Source: Peptoniphilus_A olsenii | GTDB taxonomy: Bacteria; Bacillota; Clostridia; Tissierellales; Peptoniphilaceae | Direction of reading: 5' to 3' | Length of the DNA stretch: 64,000 bases | NCBI RefSeq assembly: GCF_040545475.1 | Contig: NZ_JBEPMA010000005.1 | Location: 81,877-145,876 of the forward strand | Part shown: piece after piece, positions 32,917-41,601 of the stretch | Numbering within the stretch: position 1 is the first letter of the stretch | How the letters are laid out: the number at the start of each line of letters is the position of its first letter | Notes under the pieces: generated by a model | The model's database searches: none | Seen by the model: the letters and a program-made list of their open reading frames with translations, nothing else | What the model was told of the DNA's origin: nothing | Translations under genes and position numbers: made by a program

Positions 32917-33897
32917 GTGAAAATAAAAGGCATTATTTTATGTTTTATATTAGCAATACCTTGCTATTTCTTGGGTAAAATTTTTCCTGTAATAGGTGGA
33001 CCAGTAATAGCTATTTTAATGGGTATGCTTTTAAAAAAATTTGTTAAAAATGAATTTAATCCTGGGATTAAATTTACAAGTAAGAAAATTTTACAATTGG
33101 CAGTAATTCTATTGGGATATTCAATGAATATTAATCAAGTAGTTAAAAGTGGCTATGATAGCTTGCCAGTAATTGTATTTACAATTTCCATAGCTTTGAT
33201 TTCTGCTTTTGTTATGTCTAAGATTCTAAAAATGGATAGGAAAAATGCTATTTTAATCGGTGTTGGATCTTCCATTTGTGGTGGTTCGGCAATTGCAGCT
33301 ACTGCTCCTATAATAGATGCAGATGATGAAACAATAGCTAAGTCTATATCGACTATATTTTTATTTAATGTTGCAGCCGCTATAATATTTCCAACTTTAG
33401 GAGATTTATTAAATTTAACTAATGAAGGATTTGCTATTTTTGCAGGAACTGCTGTTAACGACACTTCATCAGTTACTGCTGCCGCAGCTTCTTGGGATGC
33501 AATACATAGTGCAAATACTTTAGAGATGGCAACTGTAGTTAAATTAACTCGAACACTTGCTATTATTCCAATTTCAATAGTATTATCTATTTATGAAAAT
33601 AGAAAAAATAATAGCTCAAAGAACTTAAGTATATTTAAATTAGTGCCAAATTTTATTTTATTCTTTGTTATTTTTTCTATTTTAGCAACTGTATTGCCAA
33701 TACCAAATAGCTTTATTCATTTCACAAAGGTTTTGTCTAAGTTTTTTATTACAATGGCAATGATGGCTATCGGCCTATCTACAGATATTGTAAAATTAAT
33801 AAAAACTGGTGGCAAGTCTTTAATTCTTGGCTTTGTCTGCTGGGTATGTGTCACAGTTATGAGCTTAGGTGTACAAAATATAATTGGTCTTATTTAA
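32917..33897 (+). CDS. YeiH-family putative sulfate/sulfonate exporter-like permease
   Basis: A 326-residue membrane protein with about 10 hydrophobic helices. The family blocks (PVIGGPVIAILMGML, LGYSMNINQVV, GVGSSICGGSAIAATAPI, FAGTAVNDTSSVTAAAASWD) are those of the YeiH/YeeE-like Cons_hypoth698 family. Some members are annotated as sulfate exporters; the substrate is not firmly known. I use GTG 32917, after GAGGGGG at 32905-32911; the in-frame TTG at 32875 would add 14 residues with no ribosome site. Confidence 0.85.
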   Translation: MKIKGIILCFILAIPCYFLGKIFPVIGGPVIAILMGMLLKKFVKNEFNPGIKFTSKKILQLAVILLGYSMNINQVVKSGYDSLPVIVFTISIALISAFVMSKILKMDRKNAILIGVGSSICGGSAIAATAPIIDADDETIAKSISTIFLFNVAAAIIFPTLGDLLNLTNEGFAIFAGTAVNDTSSVTAAAASWDAIHSANTLEMATVVKLTRTLAIIPISIVLSIYENRKNNSSKNLSIFKLVPNFILFFVIFSILATVLPIPNSFIHFTKVLSKFFITMAMMAIGLSTDIVKLIKTGGKSLILGFVCWVCVTVMSLGVQNIIGLI

Positions 33898-33900
33898 TAA

Positions 33901-33949
33901 AAAAGCATTGGATAATATGTAGCTAAAAGCTGTTATCCAATGCTTTTTT
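33901..33949. terminator. Bidirectional terminator
   Basis: AAAAGCATTGGATAA at 33901-33915 pairs perfectly with TTATCCAATGCTTTT at 33933-33947. T-runs occur on both strands, serving the permease gene and the small gene on the minus strand. Confidence 0.9.
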
Positions 33950-33959
33950 AATTTAATTT

Positions 33960-34217
33960 TTAATCAAAATAGAGACCATCAGTGGTGTCATTATCTTTCA
34001 TGAAATATACCAGTAGTTCATTTGCTCTATCAAAATCTTTCTCAGAAACATAAATTCCCTTTTCATAAATAGAAAAACCTGAAACTATCCTCATATAATC
34101 TCCATCATCTTTTACAAAATAAGGTATTTGGTTGTCTTCCAAAAAAGCACATATTTCATCAAAAATCAATTTATTTGTTGATGTTGTAAGTTTTACATAT
34201 TCAATATTATCGTCCAT
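33960..34217 (-). CDS. DUF2007-like small protein
   Basis: An 85-residue protein with the layout of the DUF2007 putative signal-transducing family: a KLTTSTNKLIFDEICAFLEDNQIPYFV block and then GFSIYEKGIYVSEKDFDRANELL, an alpha/beta plait. I use ATG 34217 after AGGTG; an in-frame GTG at 34226 lies inside the ribosome site. It is followed by the bidirectional terminator. A role is not known. Confidence 0.6.
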   Translation of the reverse strand: MDDNIEYVKLTTSTNKLIFDEICAFLEDNQIPYFVKDDGDYMRIVSGFSIYEKGIYVSEKDFDRANELLVYFMKDNDTTDGLYFD

Positions 34218-34263
34218 TTTTATCACCTATAATATTATACCCTTTTTTTAAAATTTTAGGCAA

Positions 34264-34290
34264 ATAAAAAAGGCCACTAAGGCCCTTTTT
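34264..34290 (-). terminator. Terminator of rpsD
   Basis: On the minus strand, AAGGGCC pairs with GGCCTTT around TTAGT, followed by T-rich sequence, right after the rpsD stop. Confidence 0.8.
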
Positions 34291-34291
34291 A

Positions 34292-34888
34292 TTACATATT
34301 CTTTGAGTAAAACTCAACGATTAATTGGTCATCAATTTCTATAGGTATATCTTCTCTATTAGGAATAGATGCTAAAGTTGCTTTAAAGTTTTCATCTTTA
34401 GAAATGTAAGGATAGCTAACAACAACATTAGTGTTGTAGTTTTCTTTAAACATATCAACTTTTTTACCTTTAGCTGATAATTCAATCACATCGCCTGGTT
34501 CACATCTGTAAGATGGAATATTAATTTTCTTTCCATTAACAGTTAAGTGACCGTGGCTTACCATTTGTCTTGCTTGTCTAATTGAAGAAGCAAAACCCAT
34601 TCTGTAACATAGGTTATCTAGACGTCTTTCAAGGAAAGTAACTAGATTAGGACCTGTTTGTCCTGGAGTTCTTTGAGCTTCTTTAAATAGATTTACGAAT
34701 TGTCTTTCAAGAACGCCGTAATAAGCTCTCAATCTTTGTTTTTCTAACAATTGCTTACCATATTCAGTAAGTTTTTTATCGCTTCTAGCGGTACCTCTAG
34801 TCGCTCTTTTCATTGCCTTAGGGTGACCGCAAACATTTAGTCCAAGTCTTCTAGATTGCTTGAACTTTGGATCCATCATTTTTGCCAT
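34292..34888 (-). CDS. rpsD: 30S ribosomal protein S4
   Basis: A 198-residue RNA-binding protein that nucleates 30S assembly by binding the 5' domain of 16S rRNA. It begins MAKMMDPKFKQSRRLGLNV and carries the S4-type RNA-binding domain (LDNLCYRMGFASSIRQARQMVSHGHLTVNGKKI). Length is standard. It stands alone here, outside the alpha operon, as in many Firmicutes, with its own promoter, a hairpin leader and a terminator. S4 commonly represses its own mRNA. Confidence 0.97.
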   Translation of the reverse strand: MAKMMDPKFKQSRRLGLNVCGHPKAMKRATRGTARSDKKLTEYGKQLLEKQRLRAYYGVLERQFVNLFKEAQRTPGQTGPNLVTFLERRLDNLCYRMGFASSIRQARQMVSHGHLTVNGKKINIPSYRCEPGDVIELSAKGKKVDMFKENYNTNVVVSYPYISKDENFKATLASIPNREDIPIEIDDQLIVEFYSKNM

Positions 34889-34901
34889 ATTATCATTCTC
34901 C

Positions 34902-34928
34902 TATAAATTTTCGCCGCGATAATTTATA
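34902..34928 (-). promoter_or_regulatory. Leader hairpin at the rpsD ribosome site, possible S4 autoregulation
   Basis: On the minus strand, TATAAATT (34928-34921) pairs perfectly with AATTTATA (34909-34902) around ATCGCGGCGAA. The GGAGA ribosome site follows at once. A hairpin touching the ribosome site is the classical geometry for S4 feedback, but the sequence does not prove S4 binding. Confidence 0.45.
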
Positions 34929-34938
34929 AGCCGCATGT

Positions 34939-34967
34939 ATTATACTAAATCTTATAGTATTTGTAAA
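34939..34967 (-). promoter_or_regulatory. Promoter of rpsD
   Basis: Minus-strand TTTACA (34967-34962) and consensus TATAAT (34944-34939), 17-base spacer. Confidence 0.75.
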
Positions 34968-35335
34968 GTATTTCGTTGAATAATTAATTATTTTATATCT
35001 TATACTTATTTACAGAGAAAATAATAGATAACTTCAATACCTATTTATTGTTAATTTAAAATAAAACTTTAGTTATAAAAGTTAAAATTTAAGTAGTTTC
35101 TTATTCTCTATAACAGTATTTCAAAAAAAATTTAGTAATATTTAACCTAATTGCGTATAGTATTTTTATGTTATACTAAAATAAAATAGTTGTGAAGTTT
35201 AATCAAAAAGAGTGATTTAATATAATTTTAGCTAACGATATAGTGTTTTTTATATAAAGAAATATCATATTATGAGTCTAATAATATTTTTGATAAATTT
35301 CAAACAAAAATTTTAAAAATATGGAGAGTGATAAA
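34968..35335 (+). other. AT-rich gap between rpsD and the M29 aminopeptidase gene
   Basis: About 365 bases. It holds nothing I can assign beyond a possible weak promoter TTGCGT (35151-35156) and TATACT (35172-35177) with only 15 bases between. No RNA motif, repeat or gene is recognised. Confidence 0.4.
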
Positions 35336-36583
35336 ATGGACCTGAAAGAATTTAATGTCAATGATTACTTAGGTAAATATGCAGAACTTATTTTAAAGAT
35401 TGGACTTAAGATAAAGGATGGAGATATTCTTATTATTCGAGTTCCAATTGAGGCTTTTGATTTTGCTCGAATCCTTACAGATATAGCTTATAATCTTGGA
35501 GCAAAAGAAGTTGTAGTTGACTATAGAGACACAGAGATTTCAAAGTTAAAATTTAAGCATGAAACTTTAGAAGTGTTGACGGATATACCTAAACATAAAG
35601 TTGACAAAGAAAACTACTATATAAATAAAAAAGCTAAATATCTATCAATAACAGGTGGAGACCCTGATGCTTATAAAGGAATTGATCCAAATAAATTATT
35701 GCAATCGGGAATTGCAAATTCAAAAGCATTAAGGGAATTTAGTGACAAAATGATGGCGAATTTTACATCTTGGTGTGTGGTTGGAGCTTCTATTGGACCT
35801 TGGGCCACTAAGGTATTTCCTGATCTTGAAGAAAAAGATGCAATTAAAAAACTTTGGTACGAAATTTTTAATACTGTAAGATTATTTGAGGATAATCCTG
35901 AATCGGCATTAGAAAAACATGTTGCAAATTTAAGCCGATATGCTAATTTTTTAAATGAAAGCAAATTCAAAAAATTAAAATATACTTCTGCTAAAGGAAC
36001 AAATCTAGAAGTTGAGTTGCCTGATAATTATATATTTGCAGGCTCGGTTGACACAAATTCATCCGGAGAGGAATTTATTGCTAATATGCCAAGTGAAGAA
36101 GTGTTTTCTGCACCACATAGGGAAGGGGTTAATGGTATAGTTTACAATACTTTACCTTTAAACTATAATGGCAATATAATTGATGATTTTTATCTGAAAT
36201 TTGAAGAGGGAAAAGTAGTAGATTTTGATGCAAAAACAGGTAAAGAATATTTGCAAAATATTCTAGATACTGATGAAGGCTCTAAAAGACTTGGTGAAGT
36301 TGCTTTAGTTTCATACAATACTCCCATATCTATGAGAAAAATTTTATTTTTTAATACTTTGTATGATGAAAATGCTTCATGTCATTTAGCATTAGGTAAG
36401 GCTTATCCTAGCTGTGTAAAGGATGGAGAAAATATGTCAATTGAAGAGCTTAAAGAAATTGGTTTGAATGATTCTTTAAGTCATGTTGATTTTATGATAG
36501 GGGATAATACTACTAATATAGTTGGCATAAAGCACAATGGTGAAGAGATACAAATTTTTGAAAATGGAAATTTTGTAATATAA
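35336..36583 (+). CDS. M29 family metallo-aminopeptidase (AmpS/thermophilic aminopeptidase-like)
   Basis: A 415-residue aminopeptidase that removes N-terminal residues from peptides with two metal ions. Family blocks are present: an N-terminal ADP-like half with GDILIIRVP, VVDYRD, WCVVGASIGPWA; FAGSVDTNSSGEEFIANMPSEEVF and the catalytic neighbourhood HREGVNGIVYNTLPL; later NASCHLALGKAYPSCV and SHVDFMIG, likely metal ligands. I use ATG 35336 (9 bases after GGAG); an upstream ATG at 35321 lies in front of that site. It would feed peptides to amino-acid fermentation. Confidence 0.92.
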   Translation: MDLKEFNVNDYLGKYAELILKIGLKIKDGDILIIRVPIEAFDFARILTDIAYNLGAKEVVVDYRDTEISKLKFKHETLEVLTDIPKHKVDKENYYINKKAKYLSITGGDPDAYKGIDPNKLLQSGIANSKALREFSDKMMANFTSWCVVGASIGPWATKVFPDLEEKDAIKKLWYEIFNTVRLFEDNPESALEKHVANLSRYANFLNESKFKKLKYTSAKGTNLEVELPDNYIFAGSVDTNSSGEEFIANMPSEEVFSAPHREGVNGIVYNTLPLNYNGNIIDDFYLKFEEGKVVDFDAKTGKEYLQNILDTDEGSKRLGEVALVSYNTPISMRKILFFNTLYDENASCHLALGKAYPSCVKDGENMSIEELKEIGLNDSLSHVDFMIGDNTTNIVGIKHNGEEIQIFENGNFVI

Positions 36584-36659
36584 AAATTAAGATTTAGATT
36601 GTGTTAAAATTTTATGAATGTTTAACAAAAAATTCATATATTATCAAATAAATTAAAAA

Positions 36660-36700
36660 AAGTCTGTCTAAAACTGTATTAAGTTTAAACAGACTTATTT
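36660..36700. terminator. Terminator after the M29 aminopeptidase gene
   Basis: AAGTCTGT at 36660-36667 pairs with ACAGACTT at 36689-36696; TAAAACT/AAGTTTA inside extends the stem. The sequences flanking both arms are T/A-rich, so it may act in both directions. Confidence 0.75.
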
Positions 36701-36827
36701 TAATTTGAATTTGATTAATTAAGATTATATTAAATACTAGAATCTGTTGAGAATTAAACCTATTTGTCATAAAGCTTTACAAATAGATTTTGGTAGTAAA
36801 TATTATTTAAAATAGATTTAAGACTAA

Positions 36828-37466
36828 TTATGTAGTTACAAAGTCTCTCATACTCTCAAACTTTTTGTCGCCTATGCCATCAACTCTTTTTAAATCGTCA
36901 ATTGTGTTAAAAGGAGAATTTGCCCTGTATTCAATAATTTTATCAGCAGTTTTTTCACCAACACCAGGTATCTGTGTAAGTTCTTTATGGTCAGCAGTAT
37001 TTAGATTAATCTTTGGTAAATTTGAAGAATTGATATTAGATGAGTTTGTAGCTACAGCCGGTGGTAAGTCCTCTCCAAGTAAAGGTAAATATATTTTTTC
37101 TTCATCATTTAATTTTTTGGCTAAATTTATAACATCTAAATTCGCGTTTTCTAGGGCTCCTCCAGCTAGTTCAATTGCATCAGCTACACGTGAACCCAGG
37201 CTCAATTTGTATAGGCCTGGATTTTTAACAGCTCCTGAAACATGAACAAATAATTCTTGAGCCTGATTTTCACTATTTGAATTTATTTCTAAATTATCAC
37301 TTTCAATGTCATTATTTTGTGAAAATGATTTTTCGTCAGAAGTATCTATACTGAGTAGTTCTTTATCATATTCATCATTTGGAGAATATACTTGATATCC
37401 AATAAATACCAGCAATAATAATATTAAAAAATAACTTAAATTCTTTTTTAAAAAATTAAAATTCAT
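36828..37466 (-). CDS. comEA: ComEA-like competence DNA receptor
   Basis: A 212-residue membrane-anchored DNA-binding protein. One N-terminal transmembrane segment (about residues 11-25) is followed by a polar Ser/Asn/Asp-rich linker, a SLBB domain (VHVSGAVKNPGLYKLSLGSRVADAIELAGG) and a C-terminal double helix-hairpin-helix domain (INLNTADHKELTQIPGVGEKTADKI, LKRVDGIGDKKFESM). In naturally competent bacteria it binds incoming DNA outside the membrane and passes it to ComEC, which is not in this window. Monocistronic. Confidence 0.93.
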   Translation of the reverse strand: MNFNFLKKNLSYFLILLLLVFIGYQVYSPNDEYDKELLSIDTSDEKSFSQNNDIESDNLEINSNSENQAQELFVHVSGAVKNPGLYKLSLGSRVADAIELAGGALENANLDVINLAKKLNDEEKIYLPLLGEDLPPAVATNSSNINSSNLPKINLNTADHKELTQIPGVGEKTADKIIEYRANSPFNTIDDLKRVDGIGDKKFESMRDFVTT

Positions 37467-37576
37467 CTTTAACCTCGCTAATTTTCTATATAATTAGTAT
37501 ACTCCATTTTCTATAAAAATTAAATCATTATAATAAATTCTATTATTCAATACACTAAATTGATATTTTTATAGTG

Positions 37577-37605
37577 TTTTCAAATAAAAATATTTATGTT
37601 ATAAT
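37577..37605 (+). promoter_or_regulatory. Promoter of the EF-G-like gene
   Basis: TTTTCA at 37577-37582 and consensus TATAAT at 37600-37605 with 17-base spacing; the -10 is TG-extended. Confidence 0.6.
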
Positions 37606-37651
37606 GATACAAACGATTTCAAAATTTACATATTGTTAGGAGGCAAAAACT

Positions 37652-39715
37652 ATGAAAGTTTATAAGACAACGCAAGTAAGAAATCTTGCCCTAGTTGGGC
37701 ATTCTGGTTCAGGTAAAACAAATTTAACAGAGGCAATGCTTTTCCAAAGTGGAGCAACTAAGAAATTAGGCAATGTTTCTGATAAAAATACAGTTTCAGA
37801 TTTCAGTAAAGAAGAAAAGGAAAGAGGAACTTCCATTGGAACAGCAATTGTTCCCATTGAATGGAGAAATTATAAAGTTAATATTATAGATACTCCTGGA
37901 TTTCTTGACTTTGTGGGTGAAGCTCATGGAGCTCTTAGAGCAAGTGAAGCGGCTCTTCTTGTTATTGATGCAACAAAAGGGATTGAAGTTGGAACAGAAA
38001 GAGCCTGGAGATATACAGAAGAAATTGGTCTTCCTAGAATAATATTTATTAATAAAATTGATGGTGAAAATGTAAACTTTAGAAAATTAATGGAAGATTT
38101 AGAAGAATCTTTCGGTAAAAAAGTTATTCCTTTTTCAGTTCCTATAGGTGAAGGCGAAAACTTTGTTGGAGTTACTGATGTAATTTTTCAAAAAGGATAT
38201 AAATATGTAAACTCTGCTCCTCAAGAAGCTGAACTTAATCACGATCAAGTTAAAGCTACTGAAAGAATGTATGAAGAAATAGCAGAAGTTGTTGCAGGTT
38301 CAGATGAAGTTTTAATGGAAAAATATTTTGCCGGTGAAAAATTTACTAGAGAAGATTTACTTCGAGGTGTGACAACGGCCTTATTAGAAGGGGATGCAGT
38401 TCCTTTATTAGTTGGAAGTGGTGAAAAAGGAATTGGTATAGACATATTACTTAATACTATAATTAACTATATGCCGTCACCATCTGATGAGAGAGCACAT
38501 CAAGGATTTAGATTTAAAGAAGGAGAAGAAAGAAAAGTATCTGCTGATGAAAATTTTGCGGCAGTTGTTTTTAAAACAATTTCAGATCCATTCTTAGGAA
38601 AGATATCTATATTTAAAGTTTTATCAGGTATTATTAATAAAAATACAACTCTATATAATGTAAATGCCGATGTTACAGAAAAACTTACGGGATTATATGT
38701 AATGAGAGGTAAAGAGCAAATGGAGGTTGACGAAATACATGCTGGCGATATTGGGGCAACAGCTAAACTCCTAAATACCATAACTGGTGATACTTTATGT
38801 GATAAAGAACATAAAGTTTTGTACAAGAAAATTAAGCAGGCTTCACCGGTACTATACTATGCAATAGAACCAAAAACAAAAGGCGATGAAGAAAAACTTT
38901 CTCAATCATTAAAGAAAATTAAAGACGAAGATCCTTCATTTGTAATTGAAAGGAATGCGGAAACTAAACAACTGACAATCGGTGGACAAGGCAGTGTTCA
39001 ATTAGATGTAATTTTAGAAAAATTAAAGAACATGTATGGTGTTGAAGTCAATATAGTTCCTTTTATAATTCCTTATAGAGAAACAATAAGAAAAACTTCT
39101 CAAGTTCAGGGTAAACACAAAAAACAATCTGGTGGTGCAGGTCAATATGGTGATGTCTGGATGAGATTTGAACCATCAGATAAAGAATTTGAATTTGATG
39201 AAGAAGTATTTGGCGGTTCAGTACCTAAAAACTATTTCCCAGCAGTAGAGAAAGGTATAGTTGAATCTAAAGAAAAAGGTGTATTGGCAGGATATCCTGT
39301 TACTAATTTTAAAGCTGTACTTTATGATGGAAGTTATCATGATGTTGACTCTAATGAAATGAGTTTTAAAATCGCAGCCTCTTTAGCTTTTAAAAAAGGT
39401 ATGCAAGAAGCAGATCCAGTATTACTTGAGCCTATAATGAAAGTTGAAGTTCTAATTCCAGAAGCCTATTTAGGCGATGTTATGGGGGATATGAACAAAA
39501 GACGTGGAAGAATTTTAGGGATGGATCAAAAGAGCGATGGCACACAAGTTTTAATAGCCGAAGCTCCTCAAGCTGAACTATTTAGTTATTCTATCGATTT
39601 ACGTTCAATGACACAAGGTAGAGGAACATTTAATATGGAATATGTTAGATACGAGGAAGTTCCAGCAAATATAGCAGAAGAAATAATTTCAAAAAGAGCG
39701 GAAGAAAATAAATAA
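37652..39715 (+). CDS. EF-G-like GTPase (EF-G2 type)
   Basis: A 687-residue five-domain translational GTPase like elongation factor G. The first GTP motif is GHSGSGKT (16-23) rather than the GHIDAGKT of standard EF-G, the second, DTPGFLDF, and NKID are present. Variants like this are called EF-G2 or EF-G-like and do not sit in the str operon; their exact role (specialised elongation, ribosome recycling or a stress function) differs among species. The housekeeping fusA is expected elsewhere. It has its own extended -10 promoter, an AGGAGG ribosome site and a terminator. Confidence 0.9.
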   Translation: MKVYKTTQVRNLALVGHSGSGKTNLTEAMLFQSGATKKLGNVSDKNTVSDFSKEEKERGTSIGTAIVPIEWRNYKVNIIDTPGFLDFVGEAHGALRASEAALLVIDATKGIEVGTERAWRYTEEIGLPRIIFINKIDGENVNFRKLMEDLEESFGKKVIPFSVPIGEGENFVGVTDVIFQKGYKYVNSAPQEAELNHDQVKATERMYEEIAEVVAGSDEVLMEKYFAGEKFTREDLLRGVTTALLEGDAVPLLVGSGEKGIGIDILLNTIINYMPSPSDERAHQGFRFKEGEERKVSADENFAAVVFKTISDPFLGKISIFKVLSGIINKNTTLYNVNADVTEKLTGLYVMRGKEQMEVDEIHAGDIGATAKLLNTITGDTLCDKEHKVLYKKIKQASPVLYYAIEPKTKGDEEKLSQSLKKIKDEDPSFVIERNAETKQLTIGGQGSVQLDVILEKLKNMYGVEVNIVPFIIPYRETIRKTSQVQGKHKKQSGGAGQYGDVWMRFEPSDKEFEFDEEVFGGSVPKNYFPAVEKGIVESKEKGVLAGYPVTNFKAVLYDGSYHDVDSNEMSFKIAASLAFKKGMQEADPVLLEPIMKVEVLIPEAYLGDVMGDMNKRRGRILGMDQKSDGTQVLIAEAPQAELFSYSIDLRSMTQGRGTFNMEYVRYEEVPANIAEEIISKRAEENK

Positions 39716-39722
39716 TATTTTT

Positions 39723-39753
39723 GAGTTGGATTAAAAAATCCAACTCTTTTTTT
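39723..39753 (+). terminator. Terminator of the EF-G-like gene
   Basis: GAGTTGGATT at 39723-39732 pairs perfectly with AATCCAACTC at 39737-39746, loop AAAA, seven T follow. Confidence 0.95.
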
Positions 39754-39824
39754 AATAATCTTTAAAATTGAAAAAGATTTATTTTCAGTGTATTCTTTAT
39801 TTAAAATGTTGAGAGGGACAAATA

Positions 39825-40463
39825 ATGGACATTAAAAGATTTAGTTTGAGAGAACAAGTATATGATGGAATAAAAAATAAAATTCTAAATAAAGAATATA
39901 AAATTGGAGAGTATTTAAACATTCAAGAGCTAACTCGTGAATTATCTGTAAGCAATACTCCCGTTAGAGAGGCACTTTCAGCTTTAGTTTCAGATGGGCT
40001 TGTTGATGTTTCTGATAATTATAAATATAAAGTTGTAAATCTAAATGAAAAAGAAATTATAGATTTAAATCAAACAATTTTAATTTTAATTCTTGGAGCA
40101 CTGGATTACATAAAAAGGGAAGACAAATTTAAATTATTAGAAAATATGCTAGAAAATTCTTTAGCTAATTATAAAAAAGATAAAGATAAAAATGAACTTT
40201 TTGACTATCAATTTGTAAGACTGTCTACAGATTTTGATAGACAATTTGTGTTAGCAACAAATAATAAATTTCTTATACAAGAATTCGACAATTTAATGAA
40301 TCTTTTTGTTCTTACATCTGTATATAATAAAAAAGAATATAGAGATATTCATGTCAAAGAACATTATCAAATGCTAGAAAGTATCAGAGAAACAAATATA
40401 GATAAGACAAAAAATATTTTAAAAAATCATTTTAGTAAGAATTTAAGTGACATGGATTATTAG
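39825..40463 (+). CDS. GntR-family transcriptional regulator (FadR/FCD-like)
   Basis: A 212-residue repressor or activator. A winged-helix domain at about residues 5-70 contains SLREQVYDGIKNKIL and LSVSNTPVREALSAL, the recognition helix signature of the GntR family. The C-terminal all-helical part (about 75-205) fits an FCD ligand domain, with a likely metal-ligand histidine in VKEHYQMLESI. The FCD is less conserved than usual. Its target is unknown; it lies between EF-G2 and the CtsR operon and probably has its own promoter. Its ribosome site is a weak GAGAGGG. Confidence 0.85.
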   Translation: MDIKRFSLREQVYDGIKNKILNKEYKIGEYLNIQELTRELSVSNTPVREALSALVSDGLVDVSDNYKYKVVNLNEKEIIDLNQTILILILGALDYIKREDKFKLLENMLENSLANYKKDKDKNELFDYQFVRLSTDFDRQFVLATNNKFLIQEFDNLMNLFVLTSVYNKKEYRDIHVKEHYQMLESIRETNIDKTKNILKNHFSKNLSDMDY

Positions 40464-40531
40464 TTATGATTAATTTTTCTCATATTAGGTATCAATAGAT
40501 TAAGTTATAAATTAGAGATAGTCCATATATC

Positions 40532-40560
40532 TTTACAAATTAATAGATTTGTATTAAAAT
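40532..40560 (+). promoter_or_regulatory. Promoter of the ctsR operon
   Basis: TTTACA at 40532-40537 and TAAAAT at 40555-40560 with a 17-base spacer, directly in front of the CtsR boxes. Confidence 0.6.
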
Positions 40561-40563
40561 GAG

Positions 40564-40618
40564 TGTAAAAGATAGTCAAATTACATATCTTATATTTAAA
40601 AAGACAAAGATGGTCAAA
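40564..40618 (+). promoter_or_regulatory. Two CtsR operators
   Basis: The CtsR consensus is a direct repeat, (A/G)GTCAAA-NAN-(A/G)GTCAAA. At 40602-40618, AGACAAA-GAT-GGTCAAA matches with one mismatch. At 40564-40580, TGTAAAA-GAT-AGTCAAA matches with two. Both follow the promoter and precede ctsR, so CtsR should repress its own operon at normal temperature. Confidence 0.85.
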
Positions 40619-40629
40619 GGAATGAGAAT

Positions 40630-41082
40630 ATGGCAAAACTTTCAAATTCTATAGAGGAGTTTATAAATCAATTATTATTTGAAGCTGGTGGTTCTTTAGA
40701 AATTCAACGCTCACAAATTTCTGATTATTTTAATTGTGCTCCTTCACAAATTAATTATGTTTTAACAACTAGATTCACTCCTTTTAAAGGGTATTATGTT
40801 GAGTCACGTAGAGGTGGCGGTGGATATATTCGCATAGTTAAAGTGCAGCTAGAAGATGAAATGGAAACTTTAGAATTATTTAATGAATATATTGGAGAGT
40901 CTATAACTAAAGATAAATCAGATGATTTGTTGAGAGAACTTTTTAGAATTGATAAGGTTACTAAAAGAGAATTAGAATTGATAAAGGTAGCATTATCAGA
41001 CAGGGCTTTGGGAGAAAGTGTAAATAGAAATGAGCTAAGAGCAAATTTGCTAAAGAATATGCTACTTGTGGTGTTCAGTTGA
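40630..41082 (+). CDS. ctsR: CtsR heat-shock repressor
   Basis: A 150-residue dimeric repressor of class III heat-shock genes. The N-terminal DNA-binding part (MAKLSNSIEEFINQLLF, then EIQRSQISDYFNCAPSQINYVLTTRFT) includes the winged helix-turn-helix; the glycine-rich wing VESRRGGGGYIRI, which senses heat, is intact. The C-terminal dimer domain follows. First gene of ctsR-mcsA-mcsB-clpC-radA. Own operators lie directly upstream. In Bacilli, McsB inactivates CtsR under stress; the McsB here looks degenerate, so release may rely on the glycine-rich thermosensor. Confidence 0.96.
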   Translation: MAKLSNSIEEFINQLLFEAGGSLEIQRSQISDYFNCAPSQINYVLTTRFTPFKGYYVESRRGGGGYIRIVKVQLEDEMETLELFNEYIGESITKDKSDDLLRELFRIDKVTKRELELIKVALSDRALGESVNRNELRANLLKNMLLVVFS

Positions 41083-41094
41083 GGAGGAAGTATT

Positions 41095-41601
41095 ATGTTG
41101 TGTGATATTTGTAACGAAAGAGAATCGGTAATTTCCTACACCAAAATAAATGAAAATAAAGTAGAAGAGGTTCATTTGTGTGAGATATGTGCAGAGAAAA
41201 AATTTAAAATGGACTTTGCAACTTATCAAGATATAATGCCAAAAATAGAAGATGTATTAAGGGGTATATTAAAGTTAGGTCCTTATTATCACGAGGATGA
41301 GGATATTGTTTGTGAATATTGCAATAGAACATTTACTGAATTTAAGAATACTGGTATTTTAGGATGTCCCCACTGTTACAAAACTTTCGAGTATGAATTC
41401 GACAAATATTTGAGGGCCTTAAATTTAAAAGATGGATACAAAGGAAAAATTCCAAAGAACGCGGATGAATACTTGGTATTAAATAGAAAAATTAGTGAAC
41501 TAAAATCTAAACTAGATATTGCGGTAAGTATGGAAGAGTATGAAAAAGCAGCTCAATTTAGAGATAAAATAAATGAATTGAAGGAAGAAAAAAATGTCTG
41601 A
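41095..41601 (+). CDS. mcsA: McsA, zinc-finger adaptor of the CtsR operon
   Basis: A 168-residue protein with four CxxC pairs (CDIC, CEIC, CEYC, CPHC) that form two zinc sites, and a C-terminal UVR motif (about residues 135-165, with SMEEYEKAAQFRDKINELKEE). In Bacillus, McsA activates the arginine kinase McsB and links it to ClpC. Zinc sites and UVR motif are fully kept here although the partner kinase seems inactive. It follows ctsR by 12 bases and overlaps mcsB by 8. Confidence 0.95.
   Translation: MLCDICNERESVISYTKINENKVEEVHLCEICAEKKFKMDFATYQDIMPKIEDVLRGILKLGPYYHEDEDIVCEYCNRTFTEFKNTGILGCPHCYKTFEYEFDKYLRALNLKDGYKGKIPKNADEYLVLNRKISELKSKLDIAVSMEEYEKAAQFRDKINELKEEKNV

Noticed and set aside
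36865..37245. 126-codon frame antisense to comEA
   Set aside because: Shadow of a well supported ComEA gene.
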